From: Lutibacter profundi
Lineage (GTDB): Bacteria; Bacteroidota; Bacteroidia; Flavobacteriales; Flavobacteriaceae
DNA: 64,000 bases
Direction: 5' to 3'
NCBI RefSeq assembly: GCF_001543325.1
Contig: NZ_CP013355.1
Span: forward strand, 2,014,001-2,078,000
Shown here: in pieces, positions 1-9,240 of the stretch
How positions within the stretch are numbered: position 1 is the stretch's first letter
Layout of the letters: each line of letters begins with the position of its first letter
Notes under the pieces: model-generated
Seen by the model: only the letters and a program-made list of their open reading frames with translations
Told to the model about the DNA's origin: nothing
The model's database searches: none
Translations under genes and position numbers: made by a program

Positions 1-809
1 TGGTTTGGAAATTTGGAAAATCTGATACAGATGGAGATGGAATTAGAGATAAAGATGATGCATGTCCAAGAGTTGCAGGGTTGGCTGAGTTTAACGGTTG
101 TCCAGATACTGATGCTGATGATGATGGAGTTTCAGATTGCTGTGATGAATGTATAAACACACCGGGATTAATAGAGTTCAATGGTTGCCCAGATACAGAT
201 GGAGATGGAGTACCAGATAAAGATGACGCTTGTCCAGAAATTCCAGGTTTAATGGAGTTACAAGGTTGCCCAGATACAGATGGAGATGGAGTAGCAGATA
301 AAGATGATACTTGCCCAGACGTATTTGGACCAGAAGCAAATAGTGGATGCCCTTATATTGACAATGACGGTGATGGTGTAATTGATATTTTAGATAAATG
401 TATTACGGTTCCTGGACCTGCTTCTAATGAAGGTTGTCCAGAAGTATTTATGCAAAAGGAAACTATTGATATGGCTGCAAAAGGAATTAATTTTGATACA
501 GGAAAATATTCACTTAGACCAGGTGTTACAGAAATTTTAGATAAGGTAGCAAGTATTTTAAATCAAGAAGAAAATGTGCAATTTAATTTTGTAATAGGAG
601 GACATACCGATAGTACAGGTTCTACAAAAAGAAACTTAGTATTATCTGAAGCAAGAGCTAATGCAGTTAAAGATTATTTAATATCTAAAGGAGTTGATGC
701 GAATAGATTAACAGCAAAAGGTTATGGAGAATCACTTCCGATTGACACAAATTCAACTAAAGAAGGTAGGTTTAACAACAGAAGAGTAGAAGTTAAAGAA
801 AAAGAATAG
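1..809 (+). CDS. OmpA family protein with TSP3 repeats (5' truncated by window)
   Basis: The reading frame is already open at position 3, so the start lies before the window; an in-frame TTG at 81 is internal and not the start. The visible part begins with calcium-binding thrombospondin type 3 repeats (DTDGDG and related acidic loops with paired Cys-Pro motifs) and ends with an OmpA C-terminal peptidoglycan-binding domain containing GHTDSTG and the closing NNRRVEV motif. By family knowledge the missing N-terminus should hold a signal peptide and an outer-membrane beta-barrel, as in the paralogue at 926-2290. It probably ties the outer membrane to peptidoglycan. One repeat has an odd DCCDEC stretch with extra cysteines. 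Confidence 0.92.
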   Translation, partial: VWKFGKSDTDGDGIRDKDDACPRVAGLAEFNGCPDTDADDDGVSDCCDECINTPGLIEFNGCPDTDGDGVPDKDDACPEIPGLMELQGCPDTDGDGVADKDDTCPDVFGPEANSGCPYIDNDGDGVIDILDKCITVPGPASNEGCPEVFMQKETIDMAAKGINFDTGKYSLRPGVTEILDKVASILNQEENVQFNFVIGGHTDSTGSTKRNLVLSEARANAVKDYLISKGVDANRLTAKGYGESLPIDTNSTKEGRFNNRRVEVKEKE

Positions 810-830
810 AACATTTTCAAATATTAAATA

Positions 831-863
831 AAAAAGCTATTTCATTATGAAGTAGCTTTTTTA
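831..863 (+). terminator. Rho-independent terminator after first OmpA gene
   Basis: An inverted repeat AAAAAGCTA...TAGCTTTTTT with a short loop is followed by a T run, 22 bases after the stop codon at 807-809. It separates the two tandem OmpA genes. Confidence 0.75.
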
Positions 864-880
864 TTTAATATTTAAATACT

Positions 881-888
881 TATCTTTG
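881..888 (+). promoter_or_regulatory. Bacteroidota-type -7 promoter element (TATCTTTG)
   Basis: TATCTTTG matches the TAnnTTTG consensus of the Bacteroidota primary sigma factor and sits 37 bases before the ATG at 926, just after the terminator. A -33 TTTG-type box is not clear. Confidence 0.55.
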
Positions 889-925
889 CCAGCAAGACAT
901 AAATTATTAATTAAATTATATAAAA

Positions 926-2290
926 ATGAAACATTTAAAAGTAGCTTTTTTGGCTTTATTATTAATTATTGGTTTCAACAATATTAATGCGCAGGATAAA
1001 AATAATACTTGGGCAATTGGTTTAGGTGTAAATGCTATAGATTTTTACCCAACTAATTCAGGCCTCCCTGGACATGGTGGTTGGTTTGATGAGTTTGCCA
1101 ATACAGGAGACCATTTCAATATTGTTTCATCAATAAGTAAAATGAGCGTTAGTAAATATTTAGTGGATGGGTTTAGCCTTGAAGCAGCAGGAACATTAAA
1201 TAGAATAACTAGAGTAGGAGATAATACTATCTCAGAAATATCTTATTATGGTTTAGATGGAGCTGTTAAGTATGACCTTAACAATGTTATAGGTAACACC
1301 TCTAAATTTAACCCGTATGCTACTGTTGGAGGAGGTTATACGTGGTTAGATGAATTAGGAACAGCAACTTTTAACGCTGGTTTAGGAGTTAACTTTTGGT
1401 TCTCTGAAAAGGTAGGGTTAAATTTTGAAACAAAGTACAAACAAACATTTGAAAGTAACATAGTACAACATTTTCAACACTCTTTAGGACTTGTTCTTAA
1501 ATTTGGAGGAACCGATACTGATGGTGATGGTGTTTATGATCAATTTGATGCTTGCCCTGAAGTTTTTGGCTTAGTTGAATATAAAGGTTGCCCTGATTCA
1601 GACAGTGATGGAGTTATTGATTCAGAAGATGACTGTCCAAATGTTGCAGGTTTAGCATCTTTAAATGGATGTCCAGATGCCGATGAAGATGGAATTGCAG
1701 ATAAAAATGATGATTGCCCTAATGTTAAAGGCTCAAAAGCAAACAATGGATGTCCTGACACAGATGGAGATGGAGTGTTAGACAAAAATGATGATTGTCC
1801 TCAAGTATCAGGACCTGAAGCTAATAAAGGTTGCCCTTGGCCAGATACAGATGGAGATGGAGTATTAGATAAAGATGATAACTGTATTGATGAAGCAGGA
1901 CCTGCTTCTAACAATGGTTGTCCGGTAATTACTGAAGTAGAGATAGCAAAATTAGAAGAATTATTTAAAACTGTTTATTTTGATTCTGGAAGAGATATTA
2001 TTAAGGCAGAAACAGTTTCTAAATTAGATGAAGCCGCTCAAATAATGCTTAAATATACAACAGCAAAATTTAATATTTTAGGTTATGCAGATAGTACAGG
2101 AAGCAAAAAACGCAATCAAGAATTATCAGAAAATAGAGCGAATGCTGTAAAAGATTATATAGTAGGAAAAGGAGTTTCTTCAACTAATTTAACAGCTAAA
2201 GGGTATGGAGAAGCTATGCCAATTGCATCTAATAATACAAGAGCAGGTAGAGCTAAAAACAGAAGAGTTGAAGTAAAACTAGTTGACTAA
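926..2290 (+). CDS. OmpA family outer membrane protein with TSP3 repeats
   Basis: The 454-residue protein starts with a signal peptide (about residues 1-22, ending NAQ). An eight-strand-type outer-membrane barrel follows (about 25-190), then five to six thrombospondin type 3 calcium-binding repeats with DTDGDG loops (about 195-335), then an OmpA C-terminal domain (about 345-454) with GYADSTG and KNRRVEV. It is a full-length paralogue of the truncated gene just upstream, so the pair is a tandem duplication. The likely role is anchoring the outer membrane to peptidoglycan. It has its own promoter motif at 881-888 and its own terminator. Confidence 0.93.
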   Translation: MKHLKVAFLALLLIIGFNNINAQDKNNTWAIGLGVNAIDFYPTNSGLPGHGGWFDEFANTGDHFNIVSSISKMSVSKYLVDGFSLEAAGTLNRITRVGDNTISEISYYGLDGAVKYDLNNVIGNTSKFNPYATVGGGYTWLDELGTATFNAGLGVNFWFSEKVGLNFETKYKQTFESNIVQHFQHSLGLVLKFGGTDTDGDGVYDQFDACPEVFGLVEYKGCPDSDSDGVIDSEDDCPNVAGLASLNGCPDADEDGIADKNDDCPNVKGSKANNGCPDTDGDGVLDKNDDCPQVSGPEANKGCPWPDTDGDGVLDKDDNCIDEAGPASNNGCPVITEVEIAKLEELFKTVYFDSGRDIIKAETVSKLDEAAQIMLKYTTAKFNILGYADSTGSKKRNQELSENRANAVKDYIVGKGVSSTNLTAKGYGEAMPIASNNTRAGRAKNRRVEVKLVD

Positions 2291-2312
2291 CAATTATTAC
2301 ACTTTCTTTTAA

Positions 2313-2347
2313 TAAAAAAACCATTCATTTACGAATGGTTTTTTTAT
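2313..2347 (+). terminator. Rho-independent terminator after second OmpA gene
   Basis: AAAAAACCATTC and GAATGGTTTTTTT form a strong stem with a short loop, ending in a T run, 23 bases after the stop codon. Confidence 0.8.
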
Positions 2348-2370
2348 TTTTATAGTATATAAAAAATTAG

Positions 2371-5127
2371 ATGAACTCATTTATTTCAAAGGTTGTTAAT
2401 ACAATATTTAGTAAACATAAAAAATATGATAACTTAATATTTGTACTCCCTAGCCAGCGTGCCTGTTTATTTTTAAAAGAAGAAATTCAAAAAAAAATAC
2501 CCACCTCATCATTTTTACCTAAAATAATAAGCATTGAAAATTATATCCAAGAAATTGGCAATATTAATTTAATTGATAATACTCAGCTACTTTTTGAATT
2601 TTATAGTATATATAAACAAAACGTTCCAAAAGATAAGATAGAACCTTTTGATGTGTTTTCACAATGGGCAACTATAGCACTGCATGATTTTAATGAAATA
2701 GATAGTTACTTGGTAAATTCGAAAGAGTTTTTTACAAATTTAAGTGATATTAAAAAATTAAATGAATGGTTTCAAGATAAAAAACCAACCAAGCTAGTAG
2801 TAAATTATATTCAATTTTTTGAATATTTACACATTTTATATCAAACGTTAAGTGAAAAACTTAAAAACAATAAATTTGGTTATCAAGGATTAATTTATAG
2901 AGAAGCTAAAAATAATTTAGAATCATATATCAATAAAAACAAAAACAATCACATTTTTTTTGCGGGATTTAATGCATTGAATAAGGCAGAAGAATGTATA
3001 ATTAAGGAACTATTAACCAACAATATTGCTACAGTTTATTGGGATGCCAATGAGTCTATTCTTAATTCATCAAACGAGGCAGGTGTATTTTTGAGAAAAT
3101 ATAAAAATGAATGGAGTTATTATAAAAAGAACCCTTTCTTATGGATTGAGAATGAAAAACAAGTGAACAAAAATATAAATATAATAGGAGCCCCCAAAAA
3201 TATCACTCAAATAAAATATGTTGGAGAATTACTATCTAAATTAAATGATTTTAATAAAACAGCTCTAATATTAGCAGATGAAAATTTGTTAACACTCACC
3301 TTAAATTCATTACCAAATAATGTAAAAAATATCAATATTACCATGGGCTATCCTTTAAAAGATATTCCAATAGCAAATTTGTTTGAAAAATTATTTAAAC
3401 TACATTTAAATCAGCATAAGTTTCATAAAACAGAAGAGCAGCAATTTTATTATAAAGATGTATTAGAGGTATTAAATGATCCTTTTTTAAACAAAGTTCA
3501 AGGAAGCAATCTTCTTCAAAAAATTAGCACTCAAATTAAAAGTGAGAATAATATATTTTTGGAGGTTACATTATTAAAAAAGTATGTTTTACCAAATGAA
3601 GTAAATAAACTTACGCTATTATTTTCGCTACTTAATTTTTCAAAAGATATTAATAAAATAATTAAAAAGTGTAGTGAGTTAATACAGAATTTGAAGCAAC
3701 ATGCCATAGGTATTGAAAAAGAATATTTATATAGGTTTTACACCGTTTTTCAGCAATTAGAAACACTAAACAAAACATATAACCATATAACAGATTTAAA
3801 AACATTAGCATTATTTTACAATCAAATTTTACAGAACGAAAAACTTTTTTTTCAAGGAGAGCCACTTCAAGGTTTACAACTAATGGGAATGTTAGAAACT
3901 AGAGCCTTAGACTTTGAAACCATTATTATAACTTCAGTAAATGAAGGGGTTTTACCAGCTGGGAAAAATGAAACTTCATTTATCCCATTTGATGCTAAAA
4001 AACATTTTGGTTTACCTACATATCAAGAAAAAGATTCAATATTTTCATATCATTTTCAGCGACTTTTACAACGAACAAAAAATATATACCTGATTTATAA
4101 TACAGAGACAGACGGCTATGGGTCTGGAGAAAAAAGTAGATTTTTAACTCAACTCGAAATAAATAACCCAACAATTACAAAAACAATTATTAGTCCAAAC
4201 GTTCAATATTTAGAGTTTCCTTTAATTCAAATTAAAAAAACAGCAGAAGTTTTAGAAAAATTAAAAAAAGTATTTACAAGAGGTATTTCTCCATCAGCTT
4301 TGGCAACTTATATGTACAACCCTATACGTTTTTATGAACAAAAAATATTAGAAATTAAAGAAGATAATGAAGTAGAGGAAATTATTGAATCAAATACCAT
4401 GGGATCTGTAATTCATGGAGTATTAGAAGCAATGTACAAACCTTATTTAGGGAAGATATTAAATAAAAACAACATTGTTGAAATGCAAAAAAATTGTAGT
4501 ATACTGCTTCATAGATATTTTGAAAAATTGTACTTAAAAGGAAATATTATTTCTGGGAAAAATAAACTTATTTTTGAAGTAAGTAAAAATTATATCAACC
4601 GATTTCTACAACAAGAATTAATACTTATAAATCAGACAAAGCAACTAAAAATAATTGCTTTAGAAGAAAATTTAAGTGCTGAAATATTTATTGAAGGAAT
4701 AGATTTTCCAATAAGAATAAATGGATTTGTAGATAGAATAGATGAACTAGATGGGGTAACTAGAATTATTGATTATAAAACAGGTAAAGTTGAAGCGAGA
4801 GAGTTAAAAATAGCAGACTTTAGTGTAATTACTGAAGATTATAAATATACCAAAGCCTTACAAGTTATGTTGTATTCGTATTTATATGTATCAAAAATAA
4901 AGAAGCCTACTATTAAATTAGAGAGCGGTATAATTTCATTTAAAAATTTAAGTTCTGGATTTTTAAGAGTTAATTTATCTGAAGAACCAAGAGGTAAAAA
5001 TTATGAGGTTACTGAAGAAAAAATACAAAATTTCATGAATGAAATTAAAAACCTGATTAGGGAAATTTTAAATCCCGAAATACCTTTTATAGAAAATACT
5101 GATTTGCCTTTCAAAATAAAAAAATGA
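2371..5127 (+). CDS. PD-(D/E)XK nuclease family protein, AddB-like
   Basis: This 918-residue protein starts with a degenerate helicase-like region (NLIFVLPSQRACLFLKEEI near residue 21) and ends with a PD-(D/E)XK nuclease domain. The nuclease signature is visible as GFVDRID followed by RIIDYKTGK near residues 787-808. This is the pattern of the long Bacteroidota proteins related to AddB/RecB-type nucleases that process double-strand breaks. No AddA helicase gene is adjacent, so the partner must be elsewhere. The stop overlaps the next gene by four bases (ATGA), which suggests a translationally coupled operon with the hydrolase, GNAT and MATE genes. Confidence 0.82.
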   Translation: MNSFISKVVNTIFSKHKKYDNLIFVLPSQRACLFLKEEIQKKIPTSSFLPKIISIENYIQEIGNINLIDNTQLLFEFYSIYKQNVPKDKIEPFDVFSQWATIALHDFNEIDSYLVNSKEFFTNLSDIKKLNEWFQDKKPTKLVVNYIQFFEYLHILYQTLSEKLKNNKFGYQGLIYREAKNNLESYINKNKNNHIFFAGFNALNKAEECIIKELLTNNIATVYWDANESILNSSNEAGVFLRKYKNEWSYYKKNPFLWIENEKQVNKNINIIGAPKNITQIKYVGELLSKLNDFNKTALILADENLLTLTLNSLPNNVKNINITMGYPLKDIPIANLFEKLFKLHLNQHKFHKTEEQQFYYKDVLEVLNDPFLNKVQGSNLLQKISTQIKSENNIFLEVTLLKKYVLPNEVNKLTLLFSLLNFSKDINKIIKKCSELIQNLKQHAIGIEKEYLYRFYTVFQQLETLNKTYNHITDLKTLALFYNQILQNEKLFFQGEPLQGLQLMGMLETRALDFETIIITSVNEGVLPAGKNETSFIPFDAKKHFGLPTYQEKDSIFSYHFQRLLQRTKNIYLIYNTETDGYGSGEKSRFLTQLEINNPTITKTIISPNVQYLEFPLIQIKKTAEVLEKLKKVFTRGISPSALATYMYNPIRFYEQKILEIKEDNEVEEIIESNTMGSVIHGVLEAMYKPYLGKILNKNNIVEMQKNCSILLHRYFEKLYLKGNIISGKNKLIFEVSKNYINRFLQQELILINQTKQLKIIALEENLSAEIFIEGIDFPIRINGFVDRIDELDGVTRIIDYKTGKVEARELKIADFSVITEDYKYTKALQVMLYSYLYVSKIKKPTIKLESGIISFKNLSSGFLRVNLSEEPRGKNYEVTEEKIQNFMNEIKNLIREILNPEIPFIENTDLPFKIKK

Positions 5128-5972
5128 AAATAAATAAAAATATAATTGCAAAAAGCACTCACCATAACAAGCCAATTGTTACAGATACTTTTTACATTGA
5201 AAACAAGAATAAGAAACCAATAGTTGTTTTTTGTCATGGTTATAAAGGCTATAAAGATTGGGGAGCATGGAATATTGTTGCAGAAGCTTTTGCTAAAGCA
5301 AATTTGTTTTTTGTGAAATTTAATTTTTCACACAATGGAGGAACAATAAATAATCCAATAGATTTTCCAGATTTAAAAGCATTTGGAGAAAATAATTTAA
5401 CAATAGAACTAAACGATTTAGAAGATATTATAAATTGGATACTAAGTAATACTAATTTTAAAGACGAAATTGACATTGATAATATTACATTAATTGGACA
5501 TTCTCGAGGAGGTGGAATTGTAACGATAAAAGCTTCTGAAAATTCTAAAATAACAAAAGTAATAAGTTGGGCAGGAGTTTCAGATTATGGAGTGCGTTTC
5601 CCAAAAGGAGAACAGTTAAATGAGTGGAAAAAACAAGGTGTTTCATACATTTTAAATGCAAGAACAAAGCAAAAAATGCCTCATTTGTACCAATTTTATC
5701 AAAACTTTAAAGCCAATGAAAATAGACTAACAATTAAAAATGCGGTTAAAAAATTAAAAGTATCACAGTTAATTGTTCAAGGAAAAAAAGATGAAGTAGT
5801 GTTACCTATTGAAGCCAAAAATATACACTCTTGGAATAAAAAAAGTGAATTGTTTTTAGTTGATGAAATGAATCATACTTTGGGATGTGTTCAACCTTGG
5901 AATAACTCAAAAATGCCACTTCATTTAGAGCGTGTAGTTAACAAAAGTATACAATTTATCAATCAAAAATGA
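5124..5972 (+). CDS. alpha/beta hydrolase, dienelactone hydrolase-like
   Basis: The 282-residue protein has an alpha/beta hydrolase layout. The oxyanion region VVFCHGYKGYKDWG is near residues 34-47 and the nucleophile elbow GHSRGG near 125-130 (Ser127). The acid is in QGKKDEVV near 219 and the catalytic histidine is likely in DEMNHTLG near 250. There is no signal peptide, so it is cytoplasmic. The substrate cannot be told. It overlaps the genes on both sides by four bases, so it is translated as part of one transcript. Confidence 0.85.
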   Translation: MKINKNIIAKSTHHNKPIVTDTFYIENKNKKPIVVFCHGYKGYKDWGAWNIVAEAFAKANLFFVKFNFSHNGGTINNPIDFPDLKAFGENNLTIELNDLEDIINWILSNTNFKDEIDIDNITLIGHSRGGGIVTIKASENSKITKVISWAGVSDYGVRFPKGEQLNEWKKQGVSYILNARTKQKMPHLYQFYQNFKANENRLTIKNAVKKLKVSQLIVQGKKDEVVLPIEAKNIHSWNKKSELFLVDEMNHTLGCVQPWNNSKMPLHLERVVNKSIQFINQK

Positions 5973-6481
5973 TAACAAAAGCACTCACGTTAGATTTAGA
6001 AAAACTATACTCAATTACAAAATCTTGCGCAAAACAAATGATAGCAAAAGGTATTTTTCAGTGGAATGAAAATTACCCATCAAAAGAAATATTACAAAAA
6101 GATATTGAGTTGCAACAAATTTGGAAGTTAGAAGAGAAAGGTACTATTATTGGAATTATTGTGCTAACAGAAATTGAAGATAAGGAATATCAAGATGTTA
6201 AGTGGCTTACTAGAAACAATAACAATTTATACATTCATCGCTTGGCAATTAAGCCTGAATATCAAAGAAAAGGATATGCGCAAAAACTGATGAATTTTGC
6301 TGAAAATTATGCTTTACAAAACAATTACAATTCAATTAGATTAGATACATTTAGTAAAAATAAACGAAATCAAAAATTTTATAAAAAACGGAATTACAAA
6401 AAATTAGGAAATATTTACTTTTGTAACCAAAGTGAATTTCCGTTTTATTGTTATGAAAAGGTTTTAAATAAAAAGGGGTAA
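5969..6481 (+). CDS. GNAT family N-acetyltransferase
   Basis: The 170-residue protein has the acetyl-CoA binding motif of the GNAT fold, IHRLAIKPEYQRKGYAQKLM near residues 85-104 (Q/R-x-x-G-x-A type), followed by the typical RLDTFSKNKRNQKFYKKRNY segment. The acceptor substrate is unknown. Its ATG overlaps the hydrolase stop, and its stop abuts the MATE start directly. Confidence 0.9.
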   Translation: MITKALTLDLEKLYSITKSCAKQMIAKGIFQWNENYPSKEILQKDIELQQIWKLEEKGTIIGIIVLTEIEDKEYQDVKWLTRNNNNLYIHRLAIKPEYQRKGYAQKLMNFAENYALQNNYNSIRLDTFSKNKRNQKFYKKRNYKKLGNIYFCNQSEFPFYCYEKVLNKKG

Positions 6482-7816
6482 ATGTATAAAAAGTCTAACA
6501 TAACTTTTAAAGGAATTAATAAATTGGCAATACCTGCTATTATTGCAGGTATTGCAGAGCCGTTACTTTCAATTACAGACACTGCAATTGTAGGAAATAT
6601 ACAAGTAAATCCAACAGAAGCATTAGCTGCAGTTGGTATTGCAGGATCCTTTATATCTGCATTAGTATGGATATTAGCACAAACAAGATCGGCTATTTCA
6701 GCAACTATAGCTAAATATCTAGGGGCTAAAAAATTAGAAGAAATTGCTACATTGCCAGCTCAAATTATAGCAATTAATATATTTTTAAGTGTGTTAATTT
6801 ATGTTACAACTATATTTTTTGCAAACGAAATTTTTCAACTCTACAATGCAGATGGACTTATTTTAAACTATTCAGTTGAATATTTTAAAATACGTGCATT
6901 AGGCTTTCCTTTAACTCTTTTTGTTTTTTCTTCATTTGGTATATTTAGAGGTTTACAAAACACTTTTTGGCCCATGGTAATAAGTATTGTGGGGGCAGTT
7001 TTAAATGTAGGGTTAGATTTTTTATTAGTTTATGGTATTGAAGGCTTTATAAACCCAATGAATATAAAAGGAGCGGCTTGGGCAAGTGTTATTGCACAAG
7101 GAGTTATGGCAATTTTAGCATTAATTTTAATATTGAAAAAAACACCATTTAATTTAAAAATTACGTTTCCTTTAAATAAAGAAATAGGTAATTTACTAGC
7201 TATTAGTTTTAATTTAATTATAAGAGCAATTGCATTGAACGTTGCATTGTATTTGGCAAATTCTTATGCTACAAAATACGGAGATAATTACATTGCTGCA
7301 CAAACTATTGCTTTCCAAATTTGGTTATTTTTCGCTTTTTTTATTGATGGATATGCGAGTGTTGGAAATATAGTTTCAGGAAAATTATTAGGAGAAAACA
7401 ATTATAACCAAATGTGGAAATTGAGTGTTAAATTAAGTAGGTATTCAATAGTTGTTTCATTATTACTCGCTGTTATTTGTGCAGTTTTTTACATTCCAAT
7501 AGGAAGGCTCTTTTCACAAGATCCACTTGTATTGCAGTCGTTTTATAGTGTTTTTTGGATTGTACTTATTATGCAGCCAATAAATGCAGTTGCATTTGTT
7601 TTTGACGGAATTTTTAAAGGGCTTGCAGAAGCTGCCACACTTAGAAATTTGTTGTTATTTGCTACCTTTTTAGGCTTTGTGCCAGTTCTTTTAATTGGAG
7701 ATTATTTCAATTTAAAACTATATGCAATTTGGTTGGCTTTTACGGTTTGGATGTTATTAAGAGCCGGTATTTTAGTTGTAAAATTTAGAAGAAAATATTT
7801 GCATAAAAACACGTAA
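6482..7816 (+). CDS. MATE family efflux transporter, DinF-like
   Basis: The 444-residue integral membrane protein has about twelve hydrophobic segments and the family's N-terminal pattern (LAIPAIIAGIAEPLLSITDTAIVG near residues 15-38). Length and layout fit the DinF branch of MATE Na+ or H+ coupled drug/metabolite exporters. The start codon follows the GNAT stop without any gap. Substrate unknown. Confidence 0.92.
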   Translation: MYKKSNITFKGINKLAIPAIIAGIAEPLLSITDTAIVGNIQVNPTEALAAVGIAGSFISALVWILAQTRSAISATIAKYLGAKKLEEIATLPAQIIAINIFLSVLIYVTTIFFANEIFQLYNADGLILNYSVEYFKIRALGFPLTLFVFSSFGIFRGLQNTFWPMVISIVGAVLNVGLDFLLVYGIEGFINPMNIKGAAWASVIAQGVMAILALILILKKTPFNLKITFPLNKEIGNLLAISFNLIIRAIALNVALYLANSYATKYGDNYIAAQTIAFQIWLFFAFFIDGYASVGNIVSGKLLGENNYNQMWKLSVKLSRYSIVVSLLLAVICAVFYIPIGRLFSQDPLVLQSFYSVFWIVLIMQPINAVAFVFDGIFKGLAEAATLRNLLLFATFLGFVPVLLIGDYFNLKLYAIWLAFTVWMLLRAGILVVKFRRKYLHKNT

Positions 7817-7821
7817 CTTTG
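7814..7821 (+). promoter_or_regulatory. possible -7 element TAACTTTG overlapping the MATE stop codon
   Basis: TAACTTTG fits the TAnnTTTG consensus but lies only seven bases before the ATG at 7828, which would give a leaderless or nearly leaderless transcript. It may be coincidence, since the first three bases are the MATE stop codon. Confidence 0.25.
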
Positions 7822-7827
7822 ACCATT

Positions 7828-8583
7828 ATGAGTAATGGAAGTTTATACACACATATTCAAAATAATATTGCTACTGTTGAATTTTATCATCCTGCAAGTA
7901 ATTCTATGCCAAGTGAATTATTAGATAGGTTAACCGTTGCATTTAATGAATTGAGTAAAAATAAAGACGTTCATGTTATTATTTTAAAAAGTGAACAAGA
8001 TAAAACTTTTTGCGCTGGCGCATCTTTTAATGAATTGATTACTATTTCAACTATTGAAGAAGGAAAACAATTTTTTTTAGGCTTTGCAAATGTACTAAAT
8101 GCAATGCGTAATTGTTCTAAATTGATAATTGGAAGAGTACAAGGAAAAGCTATTGGAGGAGGAGTTGGTTTGGTAGCAGCTTGCGATTATTGTTTTGCAA
8201 CTGAACAAGCAGCAATTAAATTATCAGAATTTACTATTGGCATTGGTCCTTTTGTTATTGCTCCTTTTGTAAAGCGTAAAATAGGAGTAGCGGCATTAAG
8301 TGAACTAACATTAGATGCAACAAGTTGGCAAAATGCGTATTGGGCAAAAGAAAAAGGATTGTTTGCAAAAGTTTTTGAAACAATTAGAGAAATGGATTTA
8401 GAAGTTGAAAATTTAGCATTAAAACTTTCTAAATACAATCCAGATTCTTTAAAAGAAATGAAAAAAGCACTATGGAAAGATACAAATAACTGGGAAGTTT
8501 TATTAGCTAAACGAGCTGAAATTAGTGGCAAATTAGTGCTCTCTGAGTTTACCAAAAAAAACTTACAAAAATTTAAAAAATAG
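7828..8583 (+). CDS. enoyl-CoA hydratase/isomerase family protein
   Basis: The start at ATG 7828 (MSNGSLYTHI) was chosen over the in-frame TTG nine bases upstream because it matches the usual crotonase N-terminus. The protein is about 251 residues. The crotonase oxyanion-hole segments are FCAGASFNEL near residue 61 and AIGGGVGLVAACDY near 108-121. Members hydrate or isomerise acyl-CoA thioesters; the second catalytic glutamate of true hydratases is not obvious, so isomerase or other crotonase activity is possible. It follows the MATE gene closely. Confidence 0.87.
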   Translation: MSNGSLYTHIQNNIATVEFYHPASNSMPSELLDRLTVAFNELSKNKDVHVIILKSEQDKTFCAGASFNELITISTIEEGKQFFLGFANVLNAMRNCSKLIIGRVQGKAIGGGVGLVAACDYCFATEQAAIKLSEFTIGIGPFVIAPFVKRKIGVAALSELTLDATSWQNAYWAKEKGLFAKVFETIREMDLEVENLALKLSKYNPDSLKEMKKALWKDTNNWEVLLAKRAEISGKLVLSEFTKKNLQKFKK

Positions 8584-8586
8584 TAG

Positions 8587-8769
8587 ATGTTAGTTGGTTT
8601 CATTTCTCTTTTACAAGAGATAAATATTGAAGAAAAAATAAAGAACGCACCAAATAAAGGGTATGAAATAGGTGTTGTAATAGGAACGTATTTACCTTTT
8701 GTTTTATTGGTATTATTAGCATATTTGGTGTATTATAAAGCGAAGAATAGGAAAGATTTAGACGATTAA
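8587..8769 (+). CDS. small single-pass membrane protein, unknown function
   Basis: A 60-residue reading frame begins three bases after the crotonase stop. It has one clear transmembrane helix (about residues 29-48, VIGTYLPFVLLVLLAYLVYY) and a charged C-terminal tail KAKNRKDLDD. Spacing on both sides fits an operon gene ahead of queD. The family is not recognised. A long opposite-strand frame overlaps it but has no such protein-like features. Confidence 0.6.
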   Translation: MLVGFISLLQEINIEEKIKNAPNKGYEIGVVIGTYLPFVLLVLLAYLVYYKAKNRKDLDD

Positions 8770-8785
8770 TTGAAATTTTAAAGAG

Positions 8786-9238
8786 ATGAGTACTATTAGA
8801 ATAACAAAAAAATTTCATTTTGAAACAGGACATGCATTATACGGATATGATGGGAAATGTAGAAATGTTCATGGGCATAGTTATAAACTTTCTGTTACTG
8901 TGATAGGAACGCCTATAAGTAATTCAACAAATGTAAAATATGGAATGGTGATAGATTTTGGAGATTTAAAAAAAATTGTTGCTTCAGAAATTGTAGACAA
9001 ATTTGATCACGCAACAGTTTTTAATAAAAACACACCACATATTGAATTAGCAAATGAATTGGAAAAAAGGGGTCATAATATTATTTTGGTAGATTACCAA
9101 CCTACAAGCGAAATGATGTTAGTAGATTTTGCTAAAAAAATAAAAAATAGGTTGCCTAAAACTATAAAATTACACGCTTTAAAATTGCAAGAAACAGGGA
9201 CTTCACATGCAGAATGGTACGCTGAAGATCAATACTAA
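8786..9238 (+). CDS. queD: 6-carboxytetrahydropterin synthase / 6-pyruvoyl-tetrahydropterin synthase family (QueD)
   Basis: The 150-residue protein has the zinc-binding histidines of the family (FHFETGHAL, His16; NVHGHSY, His29 and His31) and the catalytic Cys25 in GKCRNVHGH. A late KLQETGTSHAEW segment carries the substrate-binding glutamate. The Cys plus HGH layout fits QueD, which makes 6-carboxytetrahydropterin for queuosine, although family members are hard to separate by eye. It ends two bases from the convergent pth gene. Confidence 0.85.
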   Translation: MSTIRITKKFHFETGHALYGYDGKCRNVHGHSYKLSVTVIGTPISNSTNVKYGMVIDFGDLKKIVASEIVDKFDHATVFNKNTPHIELANELEKRGHNIILVDYQPTSEMMLVDFAKKIKNRLPKTIKLHALKLQETGTSHAEWYAEDQY

Positions 9239-9240
9239 AA

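Noticed and set aside
1540-1785. Antisense frames across TSP3 repeats (also 14009-14251)
   Set aside because: Open only because of the repetitive acidic codons on the real strand; Ser/Pro or His/Leu biased products without motifs.
7819-7830. TTG 7819 as start of the crotonase gene
   Set aside because: ATG 7828 gives the normal N-terminus, and the TTG lies within the promoter-like TAACTTTG.
8600-8833. 77-codon minus-strand frame over the small membrane protein
   Set aside because: It overlaps two better plus-strand genes and has no recognisable features.
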